Shown here one piece after another: positions 9,801 through 18,092 of a DNA stretch of 64,000 nucleotides. The notes under the pieces were generated by a model, which was given only the letters and a program-made list of their open reading frames with translations, did no database searches and was not told the DNA's origin. Location of the stretch: the NCBI GenBank assembly GCA_002069975.1, contig MWCJ01000004.1, positions 1 to 64,000 of the forward strand. The letters are read 5' to 3'. Position 1 is the stretch's first letter. Every line of letters starts with the position of its first letter. This DNA comes from Bacteroidetes bacterium ADurb.Bin217 (GTDB lineage: Bacteria > Bacteroidota > Bacteroidia > Bacteroidales > UBA1715). Position numbers and translations under genes: made by a program.

Positions 9801-11363
9801 ACTTCCGGATGGTGTCAAACTGTGTATGAACAAGTTGTAAATGTATATGCTGACGATTACGAAATTCTTACTATAGAATCTACTGTTTTGGGAGCACCTA
9901 AAAATCCTGTTTGCCAAGGCGATCAAGTAAAGTTAACAGCTGTAACGAATGCTCCGTCGCAACGATATTTATGGTCAACCAATCCATATTTTTTCCCTAT
10001 TTTAAATTCAGATTTTAAACAAAACAGTATAATTGTAAATCCTACAAATTCTTCGTGGTATTATGTTCATACATTAAGTTCGTATTGTGAGTACGAAGAT
10101 ATTGATTCTATTTATGTTGAGGTTGCTCATAATGATGTAATTGCAACGGGCGATACTCTTATATGTAAAGGTGATGTTGCAACAATTTCTGTTACGAATC
10201 TAATTCCGGCATCGTCGCTTGCGTATGAATGGATCCCAAATCAATTGGTTGTGAGTGGCGGTAATTCCAACCAAGCAATTGTTCGTCCCGAACGATCTAC
10301 ACAGTTTGTAGTATTTGCGACCAACGCTGCCGGTTGTACAGTTACCGATACAGTTCAGGTTGATGTAGATTTATTAGCTATAGAGACTTCTGTGTATAAT
10401 CCAATAAGTTGCTTTGGTAAGACTGATGCTTCTATTGTTGTGTTACCTCAAGGGATTCCTCCATATACCTATGTGTGGGAAAATGGTGATGTGCAAAATT
10501 CGCGAGTAAACATAGGTGAAGGTTCGTATACAGTTACTATAACCGATGGTTTAGGTTGTATTAATTCGCGAGTTTTCGAAATTATAGAACCCGATGTATT
10601 ACAAATAGTTGATACAAGTCTATGGTATGTTACCTGTAACGCTGCATGCAACGGAGCTATACATACCCAAGTTGCAGGAGGAACACAACCATATTCATAT
10701 GTATGGTCTAATGGCGATACTACACAGGCTATTGCCGGGTTATGTAGGGGTTCGTATTCGCTTCAAGTAACCGATGCTCATGGGTGTACTACAAATTTTG
10801 AGCAACCTGTGTCTATTGGAATGTATGAAAAATTACCCAAATTAGATGCTTTTGCTGCTCAGCCAATTCTTTTTAAAGGTCAAGGAACAACACTTCATGC
10901 TACTCGGTATGCCCCCGATACCGTTCAATATCAGTGGTTCCCTAATATTTGGATGGAAAATTATAATTCGGCAGTTGCGACTATTCTTCCGCAAGATTCT
11001 TTTACATATTATGTTCGTGCTACCGATGCGTATGGTTGCGAAACAGTTGATACAGTTCCAATAACTGTTTTCGAATGGGTATGTGGCGATCCGTTCATAT
11101 TTATCCCTACAGCATTTACTCCAAATAATGATGGTAAAAACGATATGTTATTTGTTGAAAGTAAAGTAATTACCGATTTAGAATTTGCAATATATGACCG
11201 CTGGGGTGAAAAAATATTTGAAACTACCGATATTACCAAAGGATGGGATGGAACGTATCTTGGCAAAAAACTTCAACCTCAGGTGCTTGTATATTATTTA
11301 GAAGCTACCTGTTTAAATGAAGAAAGGTTTATTTCAAAAGGTAATATTACTATTATAAAATAA
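6864..11363 (+). CDS. giant secreted SBBP-repeat/PKD protein with T9SS type B sorting domain
   Basis: The frame opens at 6807, but the ATG at 6864 gives a standard signal peptide (about 22 residues, ending AMA-Q), so the protein is taken as 1499 residues. In order: a DUF7948-like N-terminal domain (about 25-260) with a His-rich segment near 65-80; beta-propeller-type SBBP repeats (about 290-760, recurring YLGG/STYVGG motifs); one PKD domain (about 850-915, WNFGDGS); two SprB-like repeats (about 1175-1320, SCFGKTDAS and TCNAACNGA); and a type B C-terminal domain from about 1407 (FTPNNDGKND, DRWGEKIF, GWDGTYLGK). It is expected to cross the outer membrane by T9SS and sit on the surface as an adhesin or filament-like protein. 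The PorP/SprF gene follows after 3 bases and is its likely dedicated partner. Confidence 0.88.
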   Translation: MYKRIFFVIVLLVVLVCKAMAQIPRIVFTENLNQWDSRVLFRAQLYQGFLYAEKNGLTYYFTDASSHRHSHSAAHGSHDAEINEQALQQALSNFVSSSIDSLPKNAFHENSSIEHHQESGKAHAYKVQFVNMNKKTAITPQKALPGIENYYKGNNPSKWAQGVKSFESITYSNIYSQIDLMLYDHNGGLKYDFIVKPGGKPSNIQLQYSGIPRMEIDANGVLVIYTSVNEVFEKKPVAYQIIQNDTVYVDCKYELEHFKVSYSVGAYNPKYTLYIDPELIFSTYTGSIADNWGFTATYDSQNNVYAGGIVDAFGYPTNTGAIQELYGGGSWDIGIIKYDPTGTQRLYATYLGGTSAEMPHSLIANSNDELLILGTTGSQDFPMQQSYDNTFNGGKGIIYDNAIDFENGVDMFIARLNTDGTQLLSSTFLGGTANDGINFDWEFDLYYGHDSLYHNYGDGARGEIMVDASDNVYIASTTFSSDFPVVQAIQPTFGGMQDAVVCKFNPTLTSLEWSTYVGGASKDAAYSVDVDKNGNTYVTGGTCSPTLGIPVQGFIQNRIGGTVDAYVLKMSQLDGALQAASYFGSSAYDQAYFVRVNNDGNVFLFGQTNATGSTLIHNAPYNRPNSGQFLASFSNDLSTLNWSTVFGSGNGRPNISPTAFEVDICNRIYLAGFGREWPDGRRPAWYYDAYLGYYRYDAYGWRYLQGTKNMDITADAFQSHTDGQDFYIMVIDDEAKNLDYATYIGEISYGGWVTYNQKDTLYIPCMYSGHDHVDGGTSRFDNKGYIYQSVCASCGACNGFPTKPKPGAWSNNNNSNNCNNAVMRFFIDFGLLIADFELPEIGCKTKELEFKNTSKIHYNNPKITYTWNFGDGSPVSHDEHPVHVFQNPGEYTITLLVADSSACNLSDSIKKKLVIVNDVKQEILPEKNMCEGDTVVIGITNTYNPDLIYEWNPSQNLENPDRPQTNATPGETTDYTLTVTSGWCQTVYEQVVNVYADDYEILTIESTVLGAPKNPVCQGDQVKLTAVTNAPSQRYLWSTNPYFFPILNSDFKQNSIIVNPTNSSWYYVHTLSSYCEYEDIDSIYVEVAHNDVIATGDTLICKGDVATISVTNLIPASSLAYEWIPNQLVVSGGNSNQAIVRPERSTQFVVFATNAAGCTVTDTVQVDVDLLAIETSVYNPISCFGKTDASIVVLPQGIPPYTYVWENGDVQNSRVNIGEGSYTVTITDGLGCINSRVFEIIEPDVLQIVDTSLWYVTCNAACNGAIHTQVAGGTQPYSYVWSNGDTTQAIAGLCRGSYSLQVTDAHGCTTNFEQPVSIGMYEKLPKLDAFAAQPILFKGQGTTLHATRYAPDTVQYQWFPNIWMENYNSAVATILPQDSFTYYVRATDAYGCETVDTVPITVFEWVCGDPFIFIPTAFTPNNDGKNDMLFVESKVITDLEFAIYDRWGEKIFETTDITKGWDGTYLGKKLQPQVLVYYLEATCLNEERFISKGNITIIK

Positions 11364-11366
11364 GCA

Positions 11367-12383
11367 TTGAAACAGGTATTCTATATTATATGTTTTCTTT
11401 TATGTATACTCCAAGTTTCTGCTCAGGATATACATTTTTCTAATTTTTATACCAATGTATTAAATGTTAATCCTGCATTTACCGGTTATTTTCGAGGAAA
11501 ATACAGATACAATATCACCTATCGCGATAGATTTAGAACTGTAGCAGTACCCTATCAAACAGTTTCGTTTGGCATAGATACAAAAACAAGTAAGCTCAAG
11601 GGGTTTAGAAAAATTATTGGTTATGGTGTACTATTAAATTACGATATTGCCGGCGATTCTCAATTTAATACCGTTCAACTTCAATTTCCGCTTTCATATA
11701 TTCATACATTTCCAAATAAAATATGGACAATTTCTGGAGGTGTTATGCCGGCATTTGTATTTAATTCGCTTGACTATACTGTATTACGGTTTCCCGATCA
11801 ATTCGATGGTATTCAATACAATCCAGATGCACCAGTGAGCGAAGAATTTGATAAAACTAATTCTGTTTTTTTTAATGTAGGTGCAGGAGGACAAATTACC
11901 GCGAAACCCAATAAACGACAAACGTATACTGTAGGAATAGCCGGATATAATCTTACGCAACCCAATATTTCATTTTTTGATGATAAATCGGTACGATTAT
12001 ATCCTCGAACTCTTATGCATGCAATGGCTATTGTGGAAATTAAACCCGATGTAGATATGGTTCCTGCTGCAAAAATGCAGTTTCAGGGAAAACAAAAAGA
12101 ATTTCATGTGGGTGCAATGTTTATAAAGTATTTTGACAATCTTTCAATACAAGATATTTCCGGAGGTGCTTGGTTTCGCTCCCGCGATAAAGATGCCATA
12201 ATTCTTGGTATAGGCTGCAATTATATGGGCTATACTGTATTATGCAATTACGATATTAACATTTCGAATCTTCAAAAAGCAAGTAACGGACATGGAGCAT
12301 TTGAAATAAGTGTATCTTCAATTCTTTATGAACAGAAAAAACGAAGAAAAATGACTTCTGTTAAATGTCCTCCGTATTTGTAA
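11367..12383 (+). CDS. PorP/SprF family outer-membrane protein (T9SS partner), TTG start
   Basis: 338 residues. A signal peptide ends at VSA-QD and is followed by IHFSNFYTNVLNVNPAFTG, the hallmark N-terminus of PorP/SprF beta-barrel proteins. In Flavobacterium SprF is needed for secretion of the giant adhesin SprB; by analogy this one serves the protein encoded immediately upstream. The start is forced: the upstream stop TAA (11361-11363) is in the same frame, and TTG at 11367 is the only initiation codon before the signal peptide. This suggests translation coupled to the upstream gene and a lower yield than ATG would give. It converges on the ROK kinase gene with 17 bases between. Confidence 0.88.
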   Translation: MKQVFYIICFLLCILQVSAQDIHFSNFYTNVLNVNPAFTGYFRGKYRYNITYRDRFRTVAVPYQTVSFGIDTKTSKLKGFRKIIGYGVLLNYDIAGDSQFNTVQLQFPLSYIHTFPNKIWTISGGVMPAFVFNSLDYTVLRFPDQFDGIQYNPDAPVSEEFDKTNSVFFNVGAGGQITAKPNKRQTYTVGIAGYNLTQPNISFFDDKSVRLYPRTLMHAMAIVEIKPDVDMVPAAKMQFQGKQKEFHVGAMFIKYFDNLSIQDISGGAWFRSRDKDAIILGIGCNYMGYTVLCNYDINISNLQKASNGHGAFEISVSSILYEQKKRRKMTSVKCPPYL

Positions 12384-12400
12384 AAAATTTAGATAAACTA

Positions 12401-13363
12401 TTATTTTTCTAATTCATTCCAAGCAAGAGCACTTGCTCCCAGTACCGCAGCATTTACATTGAGCAATCCGCTTTGAGCTATAGTAATTTTTTGTTTAAAA
12501 ATTGGTAGCAGATTTTCTTCCATTGCTCGTTTGGTAGGTTCTATAATTAATTTGCCTGCTTTGGCAACTCCACCAAATAAAAATATATGTGAAGGACTTG
12601 TATGACATACAGCATCAGCAAGTTTTAAACCTAAAATTTGTCCGGTATATTCAAAACACTCTTTGGCTAATTCATCGCCGTCTTTATATGCTAATTCTAT
12701 CGCAAGAGCTGTAATTTCATTGTATGGAATGTCACGTAATTTCGATGGTTTGTTAGAATTACATAATATTTCCGCCATTGTTCGAACCATGCCGGTAGCC
12801 GATACATATGTTTCTAAACAACCTTTTTTGCCGCAACCGCATTGTCTGCCATTTGGAAATACGGTAGTATGTCCTACTTCACCGGCAAAGCCATCGTGTC
12901 CATATACTAAATCACCATTAACAACAATGCCGCTTCCTAAACCTGTACCTAAAGTTATGACAATAAAATCGCGAATGCCTTGTGCCGCACCATATATCAT
13001 TTCGCCCATTGCAGCAGCATTGGCATCGTTGGTAATAGTAACCGGAATGGTAGGGAAATAATTTCCTAGCAATGAACAAAATTGAACTGTGCCTTTCCAC
13101 GAAAGATTAGGAGCTTCTTCAATAGTTCCTCTGTGGTAATTCGCATTAGGAGCACCAACACCTATACCTACAACTTGTAAATCAGGTTTATTTGCTAATT
13201 CTTTTTGAATAATTCCTGCAAGATTTTTAAGATATGGTGTTATATCAGCATATTCTTTTGTTGGAATTGAAGTTTCAAACACACAGGTTCCATTTCTGTC
13301 TACAAATCCTATAGCGGTATTTGTTCCGCCTATATCTATACCTACGGTAATTTGTTTTGCCAT
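12401..13363 (-). CDS. ROK family sugar kinase (glucokinase-like)
   Basis: 320 residues. ATP-binding DIGGTNT lies at residues 10-16, the catalytic base Asp113 is in TNDANAAA, and the ROK zinc site is formed by His165 and Cys175, Cys177 and Cys182 (CGCGKKGC), followed by LETY. The combination and length fit a glucokinase that phosphorylates glucose in the cytoplasm. There is no DNA-binding N-terminal helix-turn-helix, so it is not a ROK repressor. Another hexose or N-acetylhexosamine substrate cannot be excluded. A TAATTTTG -7-like box lies just upstream (13380-13387), but no good -33 was seen. Confidence 0.88.
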   Translation of the reverse strand: MAKQITVGIDIGGTNTAIGFVDRNGTCVFETSIPTKEYADITPYLKNLAGIIQKELANKPDLQVVGIGVGAPNANYHRGTIEEAPNLSWKGTVQFCSLLGNYFPTIPVTITNDANAAAMGEMIYGAAQGIRDFIVITLGTGLGSGIVVNGDLVYGHDGFAGEVGHTTVFPNGRQCGCGKKGCLETYVSATGMVRTMAEILCNSNKPSKLRDIPYNEITALAIELAYKDGDELAKECFEYTGQILGLKLADAVCHTSPSHIFLFGGVAKAGKLIIEPTKRAMEENLLPIFKQKITIAQSGLLNVNAAVLGASALAWNELEK

Positions 13364-13502
13364 TGTTTTCGTTTTTTTACAAAATTATTGTTTTTTTTGA
13401 AATTGTTTAGATTTCGTGTTTGAATAATAGTGGTGCAATGTCAAAATGTCAAATTATGTGTGAAATTTCTCTTTAAAATGGTACTATTGCTTTTTAGAAT
13501 AT

Positions 13503-13520
13503 TAAGACTTTCAAGACTCC
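13503..13520 (-). repeat. GTCTT-type phrase repeat over the ruvC stop codon
   Basis: On the minus strand the end of ruvC reads AGTCTTGAAAGTCTTAATA: the stop TGA is inside the first AGTCTTGA and a second GTCTTAA follows. It resembles the 16-base units at 39600-39663. It is short, so chance similarity is possible. Confidence 0.3.
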
Positions 13521-14086
13521 TTCGATTTTTTTGGCTTTACCACCCGTTTGGGGTTTTGATTGAGAAATTCTTTCCATGATTTTGCTGCTGTTCCTTTGGC
13601 TATGCCTGGTCGCGAAATTTGATAATAATGACACACTGCAACACCCAAAGCATCTGTTGCATCAAGGAATTCAGGTTTTGCTTCGGTATTAAGCATTCTT
13701 GATAACATTGCAGCTACTTGTTCTTTGGAGGCTGTGCCGGTTCCGGTAATAGCCAATTTTACTTTACGAGGAGCATATTCAGTAATTGGAATATCAAATG
13801 CAAGTCCCGCGGCCATGGCAACTCCTTGTGCTCGCCCTAATTTAAGCATAGACTGCACATTTTTTCCAAAAAATGGAGCTTCTAACGCCATTTCGTCGGG
13901 GCAAAATTCTTGAATAATACCTTGCAGGCGTTTATATATTTTTTGTAATTTTATATAATGGTCGTCGTACTTCTGAAGATTAATAACTCCTAAGCCTAGT
14001 AATTTTATAGAATTACCCGATACTTGTATCAATCCGTATCCCAATATGTTGGTTCCGGGGTCAATACCTAAAATTATTTTTTCCAC
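13511..14086 (-). CDS. ruvC: Holliday junction endonuclease RuvC
   Basis: 191 residues. The four acidic catalytic residues are visible: Asp9 (GIDPGT), Glu69 (LEAPFFG), Asp142 and Asp145 ([10 protein letters not shown]). RuvC resolves Holliday junctions together with RuvAB during recombination and repair. The short lysine-rich tail after about residue 175 ([11 protein letters not shown]) is slightly longer than usual. It is monocistronic in this window, with ROK kinase downstream after about 150 bases. Confidence 0.95.
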   Translation of the reverse strand: MEKIILGIDPGTNILGYGLIQVSGNSIKLLGLGVINLQKYDDHYIKLQKIYKRLQGIIQEFCPDEMALEAPFFGKNVQSMLKLGRAQGVAMAAGLAFDIPITEYAPRKVKLAITGTGTASKEQVAAMLSRMLNTEAKPEFLDATDALGVAVCHYYQISRPGIAKGTAAKSWKEFLNQNPKRVVKPKKSKES

Positions 14087-14201
14087 TTTTGTTTTTTTTC
14101 AAAGGTACATAAAGAAATTAAGTATTCAAAAGTACTCATTATATAGAATAACTTATATTTGTATAATTCCTCTAATAGGAAGTATTCATTAAATTTTGGA
14201 C

Positions 14202-15248
14202 ATGAATAAAATTTTACAAAAATTCATTTATGTTATACTATTAGGTTTATTCCCTTATATATCTTTTTCGCAAATTGATACATGTATTTGCAATTCAATT
14301 AGAGAATATAAGGTTACTGTTCCAACGCCACTTTCAGAGTATCATAAATTTCCTCGATTATCAAAAATTACTGATTTTAACTTAGAGAATAAACAAAGAA
14401 TATCTTCCGACATTTATTTTAGTGGATTAAATACAGAGCGAGGAAAGCTCAACCGAATAAGTCTTCTCACGTGGAATCCAATTATATTTACTAGTCCCGA
14501 TAGAAACTATTCTTTAAATTTAACACCTTGCATTTCTCACAATAACTTTAGTAGAATTAAATTATATATACTGAAAAATGAATATATTATTAAAGTAGGA
14601 TTATTAGGATTAGATATTAGTTCAAAAATTCTTACATATTCTGAAAGTATACAAAGTAAATCTGTTCCCCGTTATACAACAATTATTGTTGAACCAAAAG
14701 AAATATCCTATTCCAAAAAAGAAGGATTATATATAAAAATTGATAGTGTAATTCCTAATTACTATACAATAACAGGCACAAAATTAAATATACTTTTTCA
14801 ACAAATACAAACTCTTACTTCTTCAAAAAAATGTGAATACTTTTTAGGAAGTTACGTATTCCCCGGAGGGTATCCTTTATTTATTACTGGGGTCGACTCC
14901 GTTTATGTAGGTGATATGGGGATTATTTATCAATATAATTACAAATATGATACAATGCTTTCTGATTTTACGGGATTTGTAAGTGTTAAATCTATAATGA
15001 AAATACCATATCGCGATGCCATAATTTCTGCAACGTGTGAAAATGTTTTATTTAATAACAATCTTATTACGGGTAAAATATATTTGCCTGCTACTTACAA
15101 AAATGAAAAAATCATTTCTGTAGAAACCAATATTGGTTTAATACATACTTCTGATGATGAAATTATTGAAGCATTTCATAAAGCCGGATTAAAACATGTT
15201 GTATATGTTCCAATGAAAGGTGGATATTTGTTTAAAGTTGTAAATTAA
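14202..15248 (+). CDS. secreted protein of unknown function
   Basis: A TTG at 14196 could serve, but the ATG at 14202 (two codons later) is preferred, giving 348 residues. An N-terminal signal peptide ends near SFS-QI, followed by DTCICNS with two Cys in CIC. The rest is beta-rich with no transmembrane segment and no motif that I recognise. Three further Cys lie near the middle and end (TPCIS, KKCEYF, ATCENV). It is likely exported to the periplasm or surface. Its stop overlaps the convergent thrC stop by 4 bases. I cannot assign a function. Confidence 0.6.
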   Translation: MNKILQKFIYVILLGLFPYISFSQIDTCICNSIREYKVTVPTPLSEYHKFPRLSKITDFNLENKQRISSDIYFSGLNTERGKLNRISLLTWNPIIFTSPDRNYSLNLTPCISHNNFSRIKLYILKNEYIIKVGLLGLDISSKILTYSESIQSKSVPRYTTIIVEPKEISYSKKEGLYIKIDSVIPNYYTITGTKLNILFQQIQTLTSSKKCEYFLGSYVFPGGYPLFITGVDSVYVGDMGIIYQYNYKYDTMLSDFTGFVSVKSIMKIPYRDAIISATCENVLFNNNLITGKIYLPATYKNEKIISVETNIGLIHTSDDEIIEAFHKAGLKHVVYVPMKGGYLFKVVN

Positions 15249-16609
15249 AACTTATTCAATAAATACTCTTTGAATGCAGGATAATTTGCCGGAATATTAT
15301 CAAACGCTTCGGGTTTGTCTTCTATACCTTGCAAACTTGGAGGCAACGCAGGGTCTATACCTATATTGGTAACAATAGCTTCGGGGAATTTTGCTGGATG
15401 TGCAGTTTCCAACGATATCAACAATTCATCGGCTTGTTCGCCATTTTGTGCTACATACGTTTCTACACATTTCCATCCCACTGCACCATGTGGTTCCAAT
15501 ACTACGTTATAGGAATTCCATGCACGTTTTATAGTTTCGTGTGTTTGTGCGTCGGTAACACTTAAAGAATAAAAATCACGATTCATGGCTGCAAAATCCG
15601 GTGCTTTGTGAAGCATTCCGGTTTCGTCCATATTGCCACCATATAATTCTATAAGTCGTGCCAAATTACTTGGATGTCCAACATTCATAGCACTTGACAA
15701 ACAATTTTTAGAAGGTTCTATTTTCGTATATTGTTTTGTTTGCAATAACACTTCAAATTCGTTGTTGTCGTTGGTTGCTACCAATATTTTTTTAACCGGC
15801 AATCCCATATGTTTTGCAAACACACAGCCCATCATATCGCCAAAGTTACCCGATGGAATACAAAAAACAGCTTGTTCGCCACTTCCTGGTTTTGCCAATC
15901 GCGAATATGCATAGATATAATATACAATTTGTGGAATAAGTCGTCCAATGTTTATAGAGTTCGCACTAGTAAGTTCCAAATATTGTAAATCTTTGTCAGA
16001 AAATGCTTCTTTTACCATAGCTTGTGCATCGTCGAATTTGCCATCGATAGCTAGCACATGAATGTTTTTTTGCAAAGTAGTCATCTGTTTCCGTTGACGA
16101 AGGGTAACTTCATCTTTGGGGAACAATATTGCTACACGTATTGTTTGCAAATCGTAGAAAGCCGAAGCAACCGCACTTCCTGTATCACCCGAAGTAGCAG
16201 TCAATATGAGTTTGTGAGTACCTTTTTGTTTTAAATAATATTGCATCAATCGTCCCATCATTTGACCTGCAAAATCTTTGAACGAAGCTGTAGGTCCTTG
16301 GTCAAGTCGCATGATATATTTTCGGTTATATACCTTTTCTAGAGGCACATCAAACGTATATGCATCTTTGCACATACTTAGTAATTCGTTATATGGAATA
16401 TCATTGCGTAAAAATTTTGAAAATACAGCACAAGCTATTTCATAATACTCCATAGTGGCAAACGATTGAATTTCGTTGCTTGTAAATGTTGGAATACTTT
16501 GGGGCATATATAAGCCCTTGTCTGGAGCTAATCCTTGTAATAATGCTTCACCAAAGCTTACTTGTGGTGCTTTGTGATTTGTCGAAAAATATTGTAACGA
16601 TTCTGCCAT
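15245..16609 (-). CDS. thrC: threonine synthase
   Basis: 454 residues. It converts O-phosphohomoserine to threonine with pyridoxal phosphate. The PLP lysine is Lys111 in GPTASFKDFAGQ, and the N-terminal HKAPQVSFGEALLQGLAPDKGLYMP stretch is diagnostic for the longer bacterial/fungal-type ThrC. SGDTGSAVASAF and SGNFGDMMG form the phosphate- and cofactor-binding loops. The gene is alone, with a promoter at 16625-16656, and is divergent from the malic enzyme. Confidence 0.94.
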   Translation of the reverse strand: MAESLQYFSTNHKAPQVSFGEALLQGLAPDKGLYMPQSIPTFTSNEIQSFATMEYYEIACAVFSKFLRNDIPYNELLSMCKDAYTFDVPLEKVYNRKYIMRLDQGPTASFKDFAGQMMGRLMQYYLKQKGTHKLILTATSGDTGSAVASAFYDLQTIRVAILFPKDEVTLRQRKQMTTLQKNIHVLAIDGKFDDAQAMVKEAFSDKDLQYLELTSANSINIGRLIPQIVYYIYAYSRLAKPGSGEQAVFCIPSGNFGDMMGCVFAKHMGLPVKKILVATNDNNEFEVLLQTKQYTKIEPSKNCLSSAMNVGHPSNLARLIELYGGNMDETGMLHKAPDFAAMNRDFYSLSVTDAQTHETIKRAWNSYNVVLEPHGAVGWKCVETYVAQNGEQADELLISLETAHPAKFPEAIVTNIGIDPALPPSLQGIEDKPEAFDNIPANYPAFKEYLLNKF

Positions 16610-16624
16610 AGTATGAATTTTTTA

Positions 16625-16656
16625 CAAAAATACACGTTTCGTTAATAATTTGGCAA
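16625..16656 (-). promoter_or_regulatory. Bacteroidota-type promoter of thrC
   Basis: On the minus strand TTG (16654-16656), 21 bases, then TATTTTTG (16625-16632), 15 bases before the thrC start codon. Confidence 0.5.
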
Positions 16657-16809
16657 TAAATTTTTGTCGAATCAAATAGTTTTTTCATATAGCTGTAAAA
16701 TAACAGAAAAATATATTTCAAATAACGGGTTTATATGTTAAAAATAGCATGGATATTTTTTCATATATATTTTCATATCCAAATACATTTGAAAAAAAAT
16801 TGATAGATT

Positions 16810-18078
16810 ATGAACAATAAAAAAAATGAAGCATTGGAATACCATTCACATGGTAGACCCGGAAAGATAGAAGTTGTTGCATCAAAATCGTATGCAACTC
16901 AAAATGATTTAGCATTAGCATATTCACCTGGTGTGGCAGAACCTTGTTTGCAAATTCATCAAAATCCTGAAAGTGTTTATGCCTATACAGCTAAGAGTAA
17001 TTTAGTTGCTGTAATTTCTAATGGAACAGCAGTATTAGGTCTTGGAAATATTGGTGCACTTGCAAGTAAACCGGTAATGGAAGGTAAGGGCATGTTGTTT
17101 AAAATATATGCAGATATTGATGTGTTTGATATTGAATTAAATACCGAGGATGTAGAAATTTTTATACAAACAGTAAAAACTATAGCACCTACTTTTGGAG
17201 GTATTAATTTGGAAGATATTAAAGCTCCGGAGTGTTTCGAAATAGAACGAAGACTTAAACAAGAACTTGATATCCCTGTAATGCATGACGATCAACATGG
17301 TACGGCTATAGTATCGGCAGCGGCATTACTTAATGCATGCGAAATTGCAGGAAAACAAATTTCTGAGGTTACAGTTGTAATAAATGGAGCAGGGGCTGCA
17401 GCAATTTCATGTGCACTTTTGTATATTTCAGTTGGTGTTCGAAAAGAAAATATTATAATGCTTGACAGTAAAGGTGTAATCCATACAAATCGTAAAGATT
17501 TAGATATTTCTAAGCAGCAGTTTGCTCAAAATGTTCCGTTTACTTCGCTCGAAGAGGCTATGAAAGGGAGTGATGTGTTTATTGGCTTATCTAAAGGTGA
17601 TATTGTAACAGAACAAATGGTGCAAAGTATGGCTTCAAATCCTATAGTATTTGCTTTGGCTAATCCAAATCCTGAAATTTCTTTCGATAAAGCTATGGCA
17701 TCTCGTAATGATATAATTTTTGCAACCGGACGAAGTGATATTCCGAATCAAGTAAATAATGTTTTAGGATTTCCATATATTTTTAGAGGTGCTTTAGATG
17801 TACGTGCAACACAAATAAATGAGGAAATGAAAATTGCGGCGGCATATGCAATAGCTCAATTAGGAAAAGAAGAGGTGCCCGAAAAAGTTGCCAAAACATA
17901 TGGTAAAAATATTTCATTTGGACCTCACTACATTATTCCAAAACCCAACGATCCTCGATTACGTGAATATGTATCGTATGCCGTGGCAAAAGCTGCAGTA
18001 GATTCGGGAGTAGCTCGTAATCCAATTACAAACTGGGAAGAATACCGAAGTGTATTACGTACGAAAAGTTTTAATTAA
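16810..18078 (+). CDS. NAD(P)-dependent malic enzyme, short form without phosphotransacetylase domain
   Basis: 422 residues. It oxidatively decarboxylates malate to pyruvate. YSPGVAEPC (about 38-46), the metal-binding region with DDQHGTA (about 157-163) and the nucleotide-binding VVINGAGAAA (about 193-202) are all present. Many Bacteroidota and proteobacterial MaeB-type enzymes carry a phosphotransacetylase-like C-terminal half (about 760 residues); here the protein ends normally after the malic domain and the next gene is on the other strand, so this is a genuine short form. A TACATTTG -7-like box lies at 16784-16791. Confidence 0.9.
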   Translation: MNNKKNEALEYHSHGRPGKIEVVASKSYATQNDLALAYSPGVAEPCLQIHQNPESVYAYTAKSNLVAVISNGTAVLGLGNIGALASKPVMEGKGMLFKIYADIDVFDIELNTEDVEIFIQTVKTIAPTFGGINLEDIKAPECFEIERRLKQELDIPVMHDDQHGTAIVSAAALLNACEIAGKQISEVTVVINGAGAAAISCALLYISVGVRKENIIMLDSKGVIHTNRKDLDISKQQFAQNVPFTSLEEAMKGSDVFIGLSKGDIVTEQMVQSMASNPIVFALANPNPEISFDKAMASRNDIIFATGRSDIPNQVNNVLGFPYIFRGALDVRATQINEEMKIAAAYAIAQLGKEEVPEKVAKTYGKNISFGPHYIIPKPNDPRLREYVSYAVAKAAVDSGVARNPITNWEEYRSVLRTKSFN

Positions 18079-18092
18079 AATTTTCTAATATT

